A stretch of DNA of 64,000 bases, taken from contig CAZUSA010000002.1 in the NCBI GenBank assembly GCA_964622835.1, positions 124,001-188,000 on the forward strand, written 5' to 3'. Below, piece after piece: positions 33,724-43,140 of the stretch. Under the pieces are notes generated by a model. The model saw only the letters and a program-made list of their open reading frames with translations. It was not told where the DNA came from and did no database searches. The stretch's first letter is position 1. The number at the start of each line of letters is the position of its first letter. The position numbers and the translations under genes were made by a program. The stretch comes from JABIKK01 sp964622835. Lineage in GTDB: Archaea > Nanobdellota > Nanobdellia > SCGC-AAA011-G17 > UBA489.

Positions 33724-34241
33724 TGGCCACATTACTTGACGCAACGGGACTTGGAGATATACTTAGTTTAATCTTTGTTTTCCTCTTTGTTTTTGCAGTC
33801 ATCTATGCTGTTCTTAAAAAAGCGCCCTTCTTTGGAGACAACGCCGGACTCAACTCTATCATAGCATTTATCTTTGCAGCATTTTCAGTAATGATACCAG
33901 AATCAACTATTGTTATTGGGACGTTCTTACCGTGGTTCTTCATGTTCTTCCTATTAGTAGTACTACTCTTTATGTTCTTCATGTTCCTCGGCGTAAAAAA
34001 CGAAGACATGATGGAAGCAGCAAAGAACGATACCGTCATGACCATTATCCTACTTGTTGTTATCACCCTTTTCCTTATATCGCTTACGCAAGCATACGGG
34101 CCATTCCTCATGGTTAATGGTGGAACGGGCTTCTGGGCAACAACCAAACGATTAATCTTCAGTAGAAAATTCCTTGGAATAATATTTATGTTCGTCATTG
34201 CATCCTTCACCATAGGATTCCTAGGGAACAAACAAAAATAA
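33723..34241 (+). CDS. Polytopic membrane protein, paralogue 3 of 3
   Basis: 172 aa, start overlapping the previous stop. About five helices: LGDILSLIFVFLFVFAVIYA, then FFGDNAGLNSIIAFIFAAFS, a helix-rich middle and VIASFTIGFLGNKQK at the end. The FFGDNAGLNSIIA part aligns with DLFGDNSKRLNSIIA of paralogue 2. Convergent with the coiled-coil gene, 2 nt apart. Confidence 0.75.
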   Translation: MATLLDATGLGDILSLIFVFLFVFAVIYAVLKKAPFFGDNAGLNSIIAFIFAAFSVMIPESTIVIGTFLPWFFMFFLLVVLLFMFFMFLGVKNEDMMEAAKNDTVMTIILLVVITLFLISLTQAYGPFLMVNGGTGFWATTKRLIFSRKFLGIIFMFVIASFTIGFLGNKQK

Positions 34242-34243
34242 AT

Positions 34244-34939
34244 CTATTTTTTTAACTCTTTAACAACATCTTCTAATGCTTTAACATTGTCAACTAACGG
34301 GTTAATAATATTTGATAATAATTTTCCTAACGCTTTAATCTCAACACCAACATCACCAACATCTTCACCATACTCTTTTACTTTACCAACAACAGCACCT
34401 TGTAATGTTTCAAACCGACGTTCCAAACGCATCAACTCTTGTTTCACTGCACCTAAATCATTATCCGTTCGTTCCTTCCACGCAAACAAATCACCAAACT
34501 CTTCCGTCATACGCTGCCACTTTTCTTCAATAATAGACTCAGCAAGTTCTTCCACATCTTCCGTTGTAGAACCAAACCCTTGTGCAGATGCCATAGAAAC
34601 AGCAGGTTGTGTTGGCCAACTTGTCGGTGCACCTTGTGGTGGGTATGGTGTTGAAGGTTTTTGCGATAACGGAGACATTGACGCAGGCGTTGGTGGTTGC
34701 ATCACTTCCGTTTCTTGTGCTAGTGGTTTTTTATCATCATAAATAACAGACGGTTCCATGCCAGACGTTTCTGCAGATTGTTCACCTGTTACACTTGCCT
34801 TTGCTTCCGTCTGATTTAACGCTTCAGAAATTTGTTGAAAAGAATATCCTTCCGTTTGTAACGCTTGAATAATTTCAGTATTAGACTTGCCAGACTGCTT
34901 CAATTCACCTACTTTTTTCGTCGGCGTATCCTCAGGCAT
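34244..34939 (-). CDS. Coiled-coil protein with UBA/HTH-like N-terminus
   Basis: 231 aa. Residues about 8-40 (VGELKQSGKSNTEIIQALQ, GYSFQQISEALNQTE) form a small helical domain with two 'GxSxxxIxxAL' repeats; 60-120 are Pro/Ser/Gln-rich linker; 125-231 are coiled coil (WQRMTEEFGDLFAWKERTD, LMRLERRFETLQG). Sits between the membrane paralogues and the secretion ATPase, where archaellum loci carry ArlC/D/E coiled-coil proteins; that comparison is positional only. Confidence 0.6.
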   Translation of the reverse strand: MPEDTPTKKVGELKQSGKSNTEIIQALQTEGYSFQQISEALNQTEAKASVTGEQSAETSGMEPSVIYDDKKPLAQETEVMQPPTPASMSPLSQKPSTPYPPQGAPTSWPTQPAVSMASAQGFGSTTEDVEELAESIIEEKWQRMTEEFGDLFAWKERTDNDLGAVKQELMRLERRFETLQGAVVGKVKEYGEDVGDVGVEIKALGKLLSNIINPLVDNVKALEDVVKELKK

Positions 34940-34968
34940 TATAGTTCACCATCTTTTTCATGTTACAC

Positions 34969-35343
34969 TCATTTATCTTCTAATTTAAACTTTTCTAATC
35001 GCTTTTCTAACTGATCATCAGTCACAAACTTCAAAATATCCAACAAATCCATATATTTTTCCAATAATTTCACTTGATCTTTCTTTGCAAACACACCCAT
35101 TTCCTTCACAATGTCCTGTACAACATCTTGTGTGCTTGCCGTACTCATTCTTGTTTTCTTAGCATCTTGAGACATTTCCTTCATCTCCTTCATGAGTTTC
35201 TTATATTCCATAATCATATTCTGATTAACAACAAGTAAACGTTCCGTAAGAACATGATATTTATCTTCCAACATGCGTATACGACCATTTAATTCGGCTA
35301 ACACATATGCAGGATCTTGGGTTTGAAACTCTGGCTCTGGCAC
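34969..35343 (-). CDS. Coiled-coil protein, unknown
   Basis: 124 aa, almost entirely helical (LAELNGRIRMLEDKYHVLTE, YKKLMKEMKEMSQDAKK, LDILKFVTDDQLEKRLEKF). Cotranscribed upstream of the 34244 coiled-coil gene (29 nt gap) and divergent from the ATPase gene. Could act as a cytoplasmic adaptor of the ATPase/platform; unproven. Confidence 0.6.
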   Translation of the reverse strand: MPEPEFQTQDPAYVLAELNGRIRMLEDKYHVLTERLLVVNQNMIMEYKKLMKEMKEMSQDAKKTRMSTASTQDVVQDIVKEMGVFAKKDQVKLLEKYMDLLDILKFVTDDQLEKRLEKFKLEDK

Positions 35344-35413
35344 TTTTTACCTCTTCTTTGTCACTTACTAGCACTCTTCCTTTATATACTTTCTTTCCGT
35401 GCCATGGGACAAG

Positions 35414-35422
35414 TTATATAAA
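35414..35422 (+). promoter_or_regulatory. TATA-like box for the secretion ATPase gene
   Basis: TTATATAAA ends 22 nt before the ATG at 35444. This favours the ATG over the upstream in-frame GTG at 35399. Confidence 0.55.
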
Positions 35423-35443
35423 TTTCATAACGTCAATACACTC

Positions 35444-37732
35444 ATGGCAGAAGAAAAAGAGCGTGGTTATACAGTTATTCGTCAAGGGAACGAAACAATA
35501 TTACATATTGATGCCAGAACGTGGAATCATCTTCCCAGTATTGAAGAGAATCCTCAAGATATGTCTTCTGTTTTAGACATGTTACTTACGTCTACAAATG
35601 TGCAACGCATTATTTTTAACCAACAAAAAAAATATACATACTCACCTGATCAAACACAATTACTCCAAGAAATAGCAGGATTGTATACACACTTAGTCAA
35701 AGGAAAACAAGTACTTCGCTTAGGACAGTGGGGTTTCGATGAAACAAGTTCTCGATTTTATGGTGATAAGCTTGGAGAAATGCAATATCTTATTCTTAAT
35801 CTTTTACGCAGTGATCCCTTGGGATCTTATGTGGAAACAAAACGACTTCATAGAGAAGAACGTATTATATTAGAACGTGATGTTGACGAAAAGATTGCAC
35901 AAGTACGAACACAATACGTAGAACTTCTTGCACACATGATAGACTTGTTTGAACAAACAAAACTCATCAACCTTGCACGCAACAAATTAGAAGGATATCA
36001 CATAGGTGATCGTCATTTATACAAAGAACTCTTTCGACCAACCATCACACCAGATTTTATGTACACACAACTCAAAACACGACCGCCATTAGAAGGAGAA
36101 CAACTTGACTTCTATGCAATGGGCGATCATGAAGTTGGACTCTACCGTATGCCTGGAGACATCAAAACATATTATCACTTAGTACCCACAGAATACAAAC
36201 TCAACGAAGATGAATATGAACTCTTAGACATTGCAAAAAACGTTCTTGCAGGGCATAAACCGCGCAACCAAGAATTTTTAGATCCTGCACGTATGCGACA
36301 AACATTCTACAATATAGGAAGAGACTTACTTGATGAACTTGCCCGTAATAAAGGGTATAATTTACCCTATGAACGTATTGAACGCCTTGCAAAAATCCTT
36401 GTCAGATACACTGTAGGGTTTGGACTCATAGAAGTTTTATTAGGAGATGAACGCGTTCAAGATATTACCATTAACAGCCCTATCGGGTCAGGACCTGTCT
36501 TTCTCGTTCATCAACAATACGGTTCTTGTTATACAAACATTGTACCAAGTTACGATGATGCACAAAGTTGGGCAACAAAATTCAGACTCATCAGTGGACG
36601 GCCACTCGACGAAGCAAACTCCGTACTTGACACAGAACTTTCCATACCAGGGGCGCGAAGCAGAGTTGCTATTTTGACACGACCCTTAAGCCCACAAGGA
36701 TTAGCTTTTGCATTCCGCCGACACCGTGACAAACCATGGACGTTACCCTTATTCGTTCATCACCGCATGCTTAATCCTTTAGCAGCAGGACTCATGAGTT
36801 TTCTCATTGACGGTGCACGAACAATGCTCGTTGCAGGAACGCGAAGTAGTGGAAAGACCAGTCTCTTAGGAAGTTTTCTTGTAGAAATTATGCGAAAATA
36901 TCGTATCATCACCATTGAAGATACATTAGAATTACCCGTTCGTTACTTACGCGATTTAGGATACAACATACAAAACATGAAAGTGCGCTCTGCACTATCG
37001 ACAGGTGGAGCAGAACTTGGTGCAGATGATGGTATTCGAACAAGTTTACGTTTAGGTGACAGCAGTTTAATTATTGGAGAAGTACGGAGTGTTGAAGCAC
37101 GTGCATTATACGAAGCAATGCGAACAGGAGCATTAGCAAATGTTGTTGCAGGAACCATCCACGGTGCAGATCCCTACGGTATTTATGATCGTGTTGTTAA
37201 CGACCTTGACGTCCCTAAAACCAGCTTTAAAGCAACAGACGTGCTTGTAGTATCCAATCCGGTGAAAAGCGCAGATGGCCTTAATACTTGGAAACGTGTC
37301 TTACAAATAACAGAAGTTCGCAAACACTGGCAAGACGATCCACTCGCAGAACGAGGATTTGTTGACTTAATGAAATACGATAGTAAACGAGACGAACTCA
37401 TTGCAACACCAGACTTACTCAACGGAGAAAGTGAAATTGTTAAAGCAGTAGCAGGATCCGTACGAGAATGGGCAGGTAATTGGGATGCTGTTTGGGAAAA
37501 TATATTACTCCGTGCAAAAATGAAACAAGCACTTGTAGAATTTGCACAAAAAACAAATAATTATGATCTATTAGAATCAAACTTTGTCGTTTCATCCAAC
37601 GACTTATTTCATCGATTACTTGAACGCGTCCAAGAAGAAACAGGTGGTATTGATAACAAACGCATCTTTTCAGAATGGAACGACTGGATGAAACAATCTC
37701 TTAAATTTAGTATACCAAAAAATAAAATATAA
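35444..37732 (+). CDS. Type II/IV secretion ATPase of FlaI/TadA type
   Basis: 762 aa from ATG 35444. A large N-terminal region (about residues 1-280, unlike FlaI) precedes the ATPase: GFGLIEVLLGDERVQDITIN, the Walker A segment AGTRSSGKTSLLGSFL at about 462-477, the Asp box ITIEDTLELPVRYL, Walker B LIIGEVRSVEARALYEAM near 541, and the His box NVVAGTIHGADPYGIYDRVV. About 150 extra residues follow the ATPase. Powers assembly of pilin-like filaments or secretion. The platform protein starts 2 nt downstream. Confidence 0.93.
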   Translation: MAEEKERGYTVIRQGNETILHIDARTWNHLPSIEENPQDMSSVLDMLLTSTNVQRIIFNQQKKYTYSPDQTQLLQEIAGLYTHLVKGKQVLRLGQWGFDETSSRFYGDKLGEMQYLILNLLRSDPLGSYVETKRLHREERIILERDVDEKIAQVRTQYVELLAHMIDLFEQTKLINLARNKLEGYHIGDRHLYKELFRPTITPDFMYTQLKTRPPLEGEQLDFYAMGDHEVGLYRMPGDIKTYYHLVPTEYKLNEDEYELLDIAKNVLAGHKPRNQEFLDPARMRQTFYNIGRDLLDELARNKGYNLPYERIERLAKILVRYTVGFGLIEVLLGDERVQDITINSPIGSGPVFLVHQQYGSCYTNIVPSYDDAQSWATKFRLISGRPLDEANSVLDTELSIPGARSRVAILTRPLSPQGLAFAFRRHRDKPWTLPLFVHHRMLNPLAAGLMSFLIDGARTMLVAGTRSSGKTSLLGSFLVEIMRKYRIITIEDTLELPVRYLRDLGYNIQNMKVRSALSTGGAELGADDGIRTSLRLGDSSLIIGEVRSVEARALYEAMRTGALANVVAGTIHGADPYGIYDRVVNDLDVPKTSFKATDVLVVSNPVKSADGLNTWKRVLQITEVRKHWQDDPLAERGFVDLMKYDSKRDELIATPDLLNGESEIVKAVAGSVREWAGNWDAVWENILLRAKMKQALVEFAQKTNNYDLLESNFVVSSNDLFHRLLERVQEETGGIDNKRIFSEWNDWMKQSLKFSIPKNKI

Positions 37733-37734
37733 CC

Positions 37735-39882
37735 ATGACAAAAGACAGTGTAAAAGATATTGTTCGTAAATACGAACGAAAAATAAGAGACGAATACGGT
37801 GACGACTATATTGAAACCTATGAACCGTCCTTAACAAAACAAGAATACGATCTTTTTAGAGCAGAAGTTCTCGAACGAAAAATTACCAACTACGAACGAT
37901 GGTGTGAAACTGCAGCACGCATACTAAAAATAGCACCACCAAAAAAAGATCTTGAAAAAATAGAAGCAAGTATACAAACAGCACACCTCAATGTTACACC
38001 TGCATCAGCAGCAAGCTTTGGAGCTCTTATCGGTATATTTTGTATCATCCTTGGATTAGCTATTATGCTCTTTAGCTACGCTTTAGGCAATACTGTGCTG
38101 TTTTTGCCCGTATTACTCATTCTCTGTGGGGCATTCATTATCCAACCGTTGAGTCGACTACCCATTACGTTAGCACAACGATGGCGACTTGAAGCAAGCA
38201 ACCAAATGGTGCTTTGTATTTTGTATATTGTTATGTACATGCGACATACCAGTAACTTAGAACATGCAGTAAAATTTGCAGCAGAACACATTGGACCCCC
38301 CCTTAGTTTAGACTTGAAAAAAGTATTTTGGGACATAGAAACAGAACGGTTTTTTAGTATCAAAGAAAGTTTAGACCATTACTTAGAAGGATGGCGCGAC
38401 CACAACATGGAATTCGTAGAAGCATTCCACTTAATTGAAGGAAGTTTGTATGAATCACAAAATACGCGACGCGTAGAATTATTAGAAAAAGCATTGAGTG
38501 TCATGTTGGATGGAACATATACCAAAATGTTACATTATGCACATAACTTGAAAGGACCAATAACATTGTTATATATGTTAGGTGTTATTCTTCCTGTTTT
38601 GGGATTAGTTATTTTTCCCCTCATTGGAAGTTTTATGGGAGGTGTTGTTCAATGGCACCATCTTGCATTATTGTATAATATTATTTTACCCATTGTCCTT
38701 ATTGTCATGGGAAATACTATGCTTGCCAAACGACCAACAGGATATGGTGAAAGTGATTTGCTCAAAACAAATCCTGAATTTTCTGTCTACAAACAATGGG
38801 TTGTAAACGATCGTGTTGTTCCTTTTAATCCAAAAAGCGTTGCCATATTACTTGGTTTTATTTTTGTTCTCTTTGGATTTTTACCCGTACTCGCACCACT
38901 TATTTCACCAGGCTTTGACGTTGAAATACCCTTACTCGGTCTCTTCTTGGATTACAAAGATACTAGCGGGCCCTACGGTATTGGATCATTATTGATGGGT
39001 ATGCTCATTCCCTTAGGTCTGGCCGTAGCTGTTTCATTTTATTATACGGTTACAACAAAACGATTGATTAAAGTAAAAAAACAAGTTGACATTCTTGAAG
39101 CTGCATTCAGTGGTGCAATCTTTCAATTAGGTAATCGCATTGGTGATGGTATTCCTGCAGAAACAGCCTTTCGTGACGTAGCAACAACCATGCAAGGAAC
39201 AACCACAGGATCTTTCTTTTCAAGTGTTGATCGTAACATTCGAAAAATGGGCTACGACTTACAAAAATCAATCTTTGACTCACGCGTTGGTGCCATCTTA
39301 TTATTTCCCAGCAATCTTATTCGCAGTACTATGAAAGTGCTTGTAGAAAGTGCACGTAAAGGACCAAAAGTTGCTAGCACAAGTTTAATTACCATTAGTA
39401 AATATGCAGATCGCATTAAACAAGTAAATGAACGACTCAAAGATTTACTTGCAGATATCTTGAGTAGTATGGTCAGCCAAATTAATTTCTTAACACCACT
39501 TATTGCAGGTATTGTTGTTGGTGTTGGAAGTATGGTCACAACGATTATTAATAAATTAAGCACAGCATTTTCTAGTTTGAGTACAGGTGGTGGGACTGCA
39601 CCAAGTAACTTATCTACGTTAGCAGGTATCATGAACATTCAAGATGCTGTTCCTGGTTTTTACTTTCAATTAGTTGTAGGATTATACGTTCTTGAAATAA
39701 CAATTATTCTTACAATACTCAGTACAACCATCGAACGAGGCATTGACAAGACAACAACACGATATCGTATCGGTCGTAATGTCAGACGAAGCATGACCCT
39801 TTACTTAATTGTTTCATTTGTAGCAGTCATTCTCTTTACCTTATTAGCTAATGCCGTCAGTTTCGGTGCTCAACCACTATAG
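37735..39882 (+). CDS. Doubled T2SSF platform protein (FlaJ/TadC type)
   Basis: 715 aa with two T2SSF-like halves. First: two helices (FGALIGIFCIILGLAIML), cytoplasmic domain 150-280 (VLCILYIVMYMRHTSNLEHA, FSIKESLDHYLEGW) and two helices. Second: two helices, cytoplasmic domain about 445-575 (LEAAFSGAIFQLGNRIGDG, ARKGPKVASTSLITISKY) and three or four helices. It is the inner-membrane platform turned by the ATPase encoded just upstream. Confidence 0.9.
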   Translation: MTKDSVKDIVRKYERKIRDEYGDDYIETYEPSLTKQEYDLFRAEVLERKITNYERWCETAARILKIAPPKKDLEKIEASIQTAHLNVTPASAASFGALIGIFCIILGLAIMLFSYALGNTVLFLPVLLILCGAFIIQPLSRLPITLAQRWRLEASNQMVLCILYIVMYMRHTSNLEHAVKFAAEHIGPPLSLDLKKVFWDIETERFFSIKESLDHYLEGWRDHNMEFVEAFHLIEGSLYESQNTRRVELLEKALSVMLDGTYTKMLHYAHNLKGPITLLYMLGVILPVLGLVIFPLIGSFMGGVVQWHHLALLYNIILPIVLIVMGNTMLAKRPTGYGESDLLKTNPEFSVYKQWVVNDRVVPFNPKSVAILLGFIFVLFGFLPVLAPLISPGFDVEIPLLGLFLDYKDTSGPYGIGSLLMGMLIPLGLAVAVSFYYTVTTKRLIKVKKQVDILEAAFSGAIFQLGNRIGDGIPAETAFRDVATTMQGTTTGSFFSSVDRNIRKMGYDLQKSIFDSRVGAILLFPSNLIRSTMKVLVESARKGPKVASTSLITISKYADRIKQVNERLKDLLADILSSMVSQINFLTPLIAGIVVGVGSMVTTIINKLSTAFSSLSTGGGTAPSNLSTLAGIMNIQDAVPGFYFQLVVGLYVLEITIILTILSTTIERGIDKTTTRYRIGRNVRRSMTLYLIVSFVAVILFTLLANAVSFGAQPL

Positions 39883-39888
39883 ACTATG

Positions 39889-39896
39889 TTTAAATA
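39889..39896 (+). promoter_or_regulatory. TATA-like box for the 917-aa membrane protein
   Basis: TTTAAATA ends 22 nt before the ATG at 39918; leaderless start expected. Confidence 0.5.
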
Positions 39897-39917
39897 GTCT
39901 CAATTCTTTCTACACTC

Positions 39918-42671
39918 ATGGTAAAAAGCGGTGTTAGACAACGTTTTATGCAGTGGAAACAACCACTCTTTTTTCTTCTCTTATTTACACTCTTTAGTGC
40001 ATTTGTTTTGAAACAAGTAGACGCAGTTATCTTCTTGAATGAGGCTTTTTCCTTTGGACCTTCCTTTGGAAATTATGGTAGTGGCTTCTTAGATTTTTAC
40101 TTTAGATATCCTGGATGGATTGATTTCTTTCTCTACTTTGCATTATTTACTGCTCTTACACGTATGGCCTTACAAGAAAGAGAACATGCAAATCGCTTGG
40201 CTGCACCCGTTGCATTAATCTTATCTTTAAGTCTCATGTTGTACCAAGCACGAACAGGCGTTCACGTCATGGAAAAAGCAGCACTGTTCGTCTTTATTTT
40301 AGCAACACTCGGTTTGGGTTGGGGAAGTAGTAAAATTGTTGGTAGTGTCGGTGGCCAGGGTATTATGAAAACTATTGCATTTATTCTTGGCCCTGTTGTC
40401 TTTTGGGTTCTTGCAGCAATGGTCTTTGAAACAAGTGTCTTTGGTATTGCTTCAAGTTCTTCGCGAGCAACAAGTAATGGTGGGATGTCATGGTGGTGGC
40501 TATTGGTAATTCTCTTTATTATTTTCATGACAATGATTGTTCATGCCGTTCGTAAAAATTCATCAACTGGTAGTTTCTGGGGATCAACACGTCGAGGGTT
40601 TGGTAGGGTTGGTCGAGGGGAACGTTTCTTTGGAGGCGAAGGTAGTGCAGGTGGACGCGGTCGGGGTCGCCGTTTTAAGGACTTTGCCACTTCGTTAAGA
40701 ACAACAAAAGATATTGATAAATTATTCAAAGCTATTCAAAGAGAACTTGCACAAGTTGCCGTTTCCATTAATGATTTGCATGAAGTAGGGACAAAAACTA
40801 TTTTTTTGAATGAAGATGCAAAGAACAGAACAGCTCAAGCATTAGATGGTCTTTGTACTCGTTCACCCGAATTTATTCAAAGACTTATTAATTGGATACA
40901 AGAAAATTCTGCATTACAAGTTCTTGCAAGTGCAGAAGGAGAATACCGTAGAAATTTACGAGACATTCTTATGAATATTGGCTCTGCTCTTGATCAGTTA
41001 GGAGAAAAACCACTCAAAAGACATGGCAAAGATATTGCTGCTTCACGAAAACGATTAGATAAATTATTCAAACAATTAACAAAACTTATTGAAAAACTTA
41101 TTCGAGACTGCCAACATGATTTTGGTAAAGATGTGCACAATACTTCTTACAGAGACGTTCGTAATTACGTTAATGATAGAAAAGATGCAATGAATGAAGA
41201 TGCAAGACGTAACCGTGCCGCAGGAGTTGGTGGTGGGGCTGGTGGTGGAACAATCGATCGTGCAACCATTGAAGGATTAAAACGACAATACATTGCAACT
41301 GTACAATCAGTATTTGATAGATCGCGCCCAACAACAGATGCAGAACGGCAAGCATTACGACAATTTATTGACAGTGCAATAAACGATTTAATTTCTTGTA
41401 TTCATGCTGTTGAAGCTTCAGGTGTTTCCCAAGATGATTTTCTTTCTGATCAATACTTGGGTGGGGCATTGAAACCACCAGGAGATTGGCGTCGATTTTT
41501 CTATCATTACTTTGGACTTGATGGTGGACCTGGTGGTGGTATCGGTTCTGGTAGTCCTAGCGGCGGTCCTAGTGGTGGGCTTGGTCCTGGTAATAGTACT
41601 AAATTATTAGGTAATGGGACACCAACTGTGCATCCTGGCGATCCTAAACTTCTTGGTTATACATCTGATCAACCCGCACTTATGCAACTTAAAGCAAAAT
41701 ACATTGGTATCGTATCAGATTTATTTGCTATACCTGAACAAACAGAACCTGGCAAAATTGCAGCACTTAAACGAACAGTCGATTATGAAGTTGGAGAACT
41801 CTTTAAAATAATTGCAACTGTTGAAGATATGCACTCTTCTGTTCCAGATTTTCTTTCAGATAAATTCAATAGTGAAGCTGTTGAAATGCCCATTGTTTAT
41901 CGACAATATTTTTACAACAAATATGGGTGGGGCAGGACTCATGAAGAAGAACGTCCTACACCAGGAAGAGACATTCCACCAATGCCTGACAATATTCATG
42001 CTAGGGGGGTTCCTCCTTTAAGCAGGGAAATTCTAGAAGGTCCTTTAGGTCTTGCTGAAGCACCTGCAAAATCTGATCGAAGATCTCCTGCAGCACTTAA
42101 AAAATTATATGGGGGTTATGTTAAAGTTTTGTTTGATCAACCAAGGAAACTTCCTGAAGACCCTGGGAAAAGAATAGCATTAAAAAAATTTATAGATATT
42201 AGAATACAAGCATTGTTTACTATTATTAAAATGGTTCAAGTTGCACAAATTGTTACACCCAGAGAATTTCTTTCAGATCAGATTGGTGGAGTAAATTCCC
42301 TAGCTCCTGAAGTTGTTTATGAAAGAATATATGCAAGATACAATTGGATATTGTTTACCCAACCAGGGGGAGATAGTGAACCTGTTGACCTTCTTCAAAT
42401 GAAAGAACGTTATATGTCATATGTTATGTTGCTTCAACAAGTACCTAATTCAAGGGATCCTGTAAAAAACCAAGAAGAAAAAACACGTATTAATGACCTT
42501 CTTAATAAAATGAAGGCACTTGTTGTACGGGCAGAAGCATTTGGACTTGAAGAGAAAGACTTTCTTTCAGATGAATACCTCCAAGGAACAAATAACATGC
42601 AAACACCTGAAGTATATTATCAAAATATCTATCTGAGGCATGGGTGGGAGTATGGTCGTGAAAGAATCTAA
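39918..42671 (+). CDS. Large membrane protein with four tandem 'DFLSD' domains
   Basis: 917 aa. Residues about 15-215 hold five or six membrane helices, then a Gly/Arg-rich link (GRGRGRRFKDFATSLRTTKD), a helical coiled region (250-430) and four copies of an ~85-90-residue helical domain at about 453-537, 590-674, 725-815 and 827-916. Each copy starts LK-x-x-Y, has a central 'DFLSD/EFLSD' and ends VYxxxYxxYGW-like. Gly/Ser/Pro linkers separate copies. I know no family with this signature. Follows the platform gene. Confidence 0.8.
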   Translation: MVKSGVRQRFMQWKQPLFFLLLFTLFSAFVLKQVDAVIFLNEAFSFGPSFGNYGSGFLDFYFRYPGWIDFFLYFALFTALTRMALQEREHANRLAAPVALILSLSLMLYQARTGVHVMEKAALFVFILATLGLGWGSSKIVGSVGGQGIMKTIAFILGPVVFWVLAAMVFETSVFGIASSSSRATSNGGMSWWWLLVILFIIFMTMIVHAVRKNSSTGSFWGSTRRGFGRVGRGERFFGGEGSAGGRGRGRRFKDFATSLRTTKDIDKLFKAIQRELAQVAVSINDLHEVGTKTIFLNEDAKNRTAQALDGLCTRSPEFIQRLINWIQENSALQVLASAEGEYRRNLRDILMNIGSALDQLGEKPLKRHGKDIAASRKRLDKLFKQLTKLIEKLIRDCQHDFGKDVHNTSYRDVRNYVNDRKDAMNEDARRNRAAGVGGGAGGGTIDRATIEGLKRQYIATVQSVFDRSRPTTDAERQALRQFIDSAINDLISCIHAVEASGVSQDDFLSDQYLGGALKPPGDWRRFFYHYFGLDGGPGGGIGSGSPSGGPSGGLGPGNSTKLLGNGTPTVHPGDPKLLGYTSDQPALMQLKAKYIGIVSDLFAIPEQTEPGKIAALKRTVDYEVGELFKIIATVEDMHSSVPDFLSDKFNSEAVEMPIVYRQYFYNKYGWGRTHEEERPTPGRDIPPMPDNIHARGVPPLSREILEGPLGLAEAPAKSDRRSPAALKKLYGGYVKVLFDQPRKLPEDPGKRIALKKFIDIRIQALFTIIKMVQVAQIVTPREFLSDQIGGVNSLAPEVVYERIYARYNWILFTQPGGDSEPVDLLQMKERYMSYVMLLQQVPNSRDPVKNQEEKTRINDLLNKMKALVVRAEAFGLEEKDFLSDEYLQGTNNMQTPEVYYQNIYLRHGWEYGRERI

Positions 42672-42684
42672 TTGTCACAAACAC

Positions 42685-42693
42685 TTTTAAATA
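42685..42693 (+). promoter_or_regulatory. TATA-like box for the 42715 gene
   Basis: TTTTAAATA ends 22 nt before the ATG at 42715. Confidence 0.45.
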
Positions 42694-42714
42694 CTTCAAG
42701 ACAATTACAACACT

Positions 42715-43140
42715 ATGGCAGAACTCGTATTACTTCCTGCATTGTATCTCGGACTTATCATAGGGTTATACGAAGCTATTCTTTTACATCGAGACGTAAG
42801 TGTGCCATCACACCGTTTTGGACACATGATTCACGCACTTATTTTTGCTGTTGTTGCTGTTTTTGCAAGTATGAATGTTGATTTCGTTCTCGCAGCTATA
42901 CCAGCTTTACAAACCATTCCATTGATCAATAATCCCATTATCTTTCGCATAGCCATTGCTCTTATTACACTCATCAAAATACACACAGTCAGTGCTGTTG
43001 CACCGGGAATGTCTGGTGGTGCAAGTGTTGGACTCAAAGAAAAATGGAGTCACAGTCTTATTATTGGAATACTTATTGTCGCTGCACCATACTTATGGAA
43101 TCTACTTGAACCATCTCTTCACTTTCTTCCTGGTATTTAA
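42715..43140 (+). CDS. Small polytopic membrane protein, unknown
   Basis: 141 aa, four helices (LLPALYLGLIIGLYEAILL, FGHMIHALIFAVVAVFAS, IFRIAIALITLIKI, LIIGILIVAAPYLWNLL). Short loops with HRDVSVPSHRFGHM and VAPGMSGGASVGLKEKW. No known domain. The 3' end overlaps the convergent voltage-sensor-like gene by 39 bp. Confidence 0.65.
   Translation: MAELVLLPALYLGLIIGLYEAILLHRDVSVPSHRFGHMIHALIFAVVAVFASMNVDFVLAAIPALQTIPLINNPIIFRIAIALITLIKIHTVSAVAPGMSGGASVGLKEKWSHSLIIGILIVAAPYLWNLLEPSLHFLPGI

Noticed and set aside
32536..35343. Archaellum operon
   Set aside because: There is no archaellin with the usual sequence, no ArlH, ArlF or ArlG seen; only the motor ATPase and platform types are shared, so archaellum was not called.
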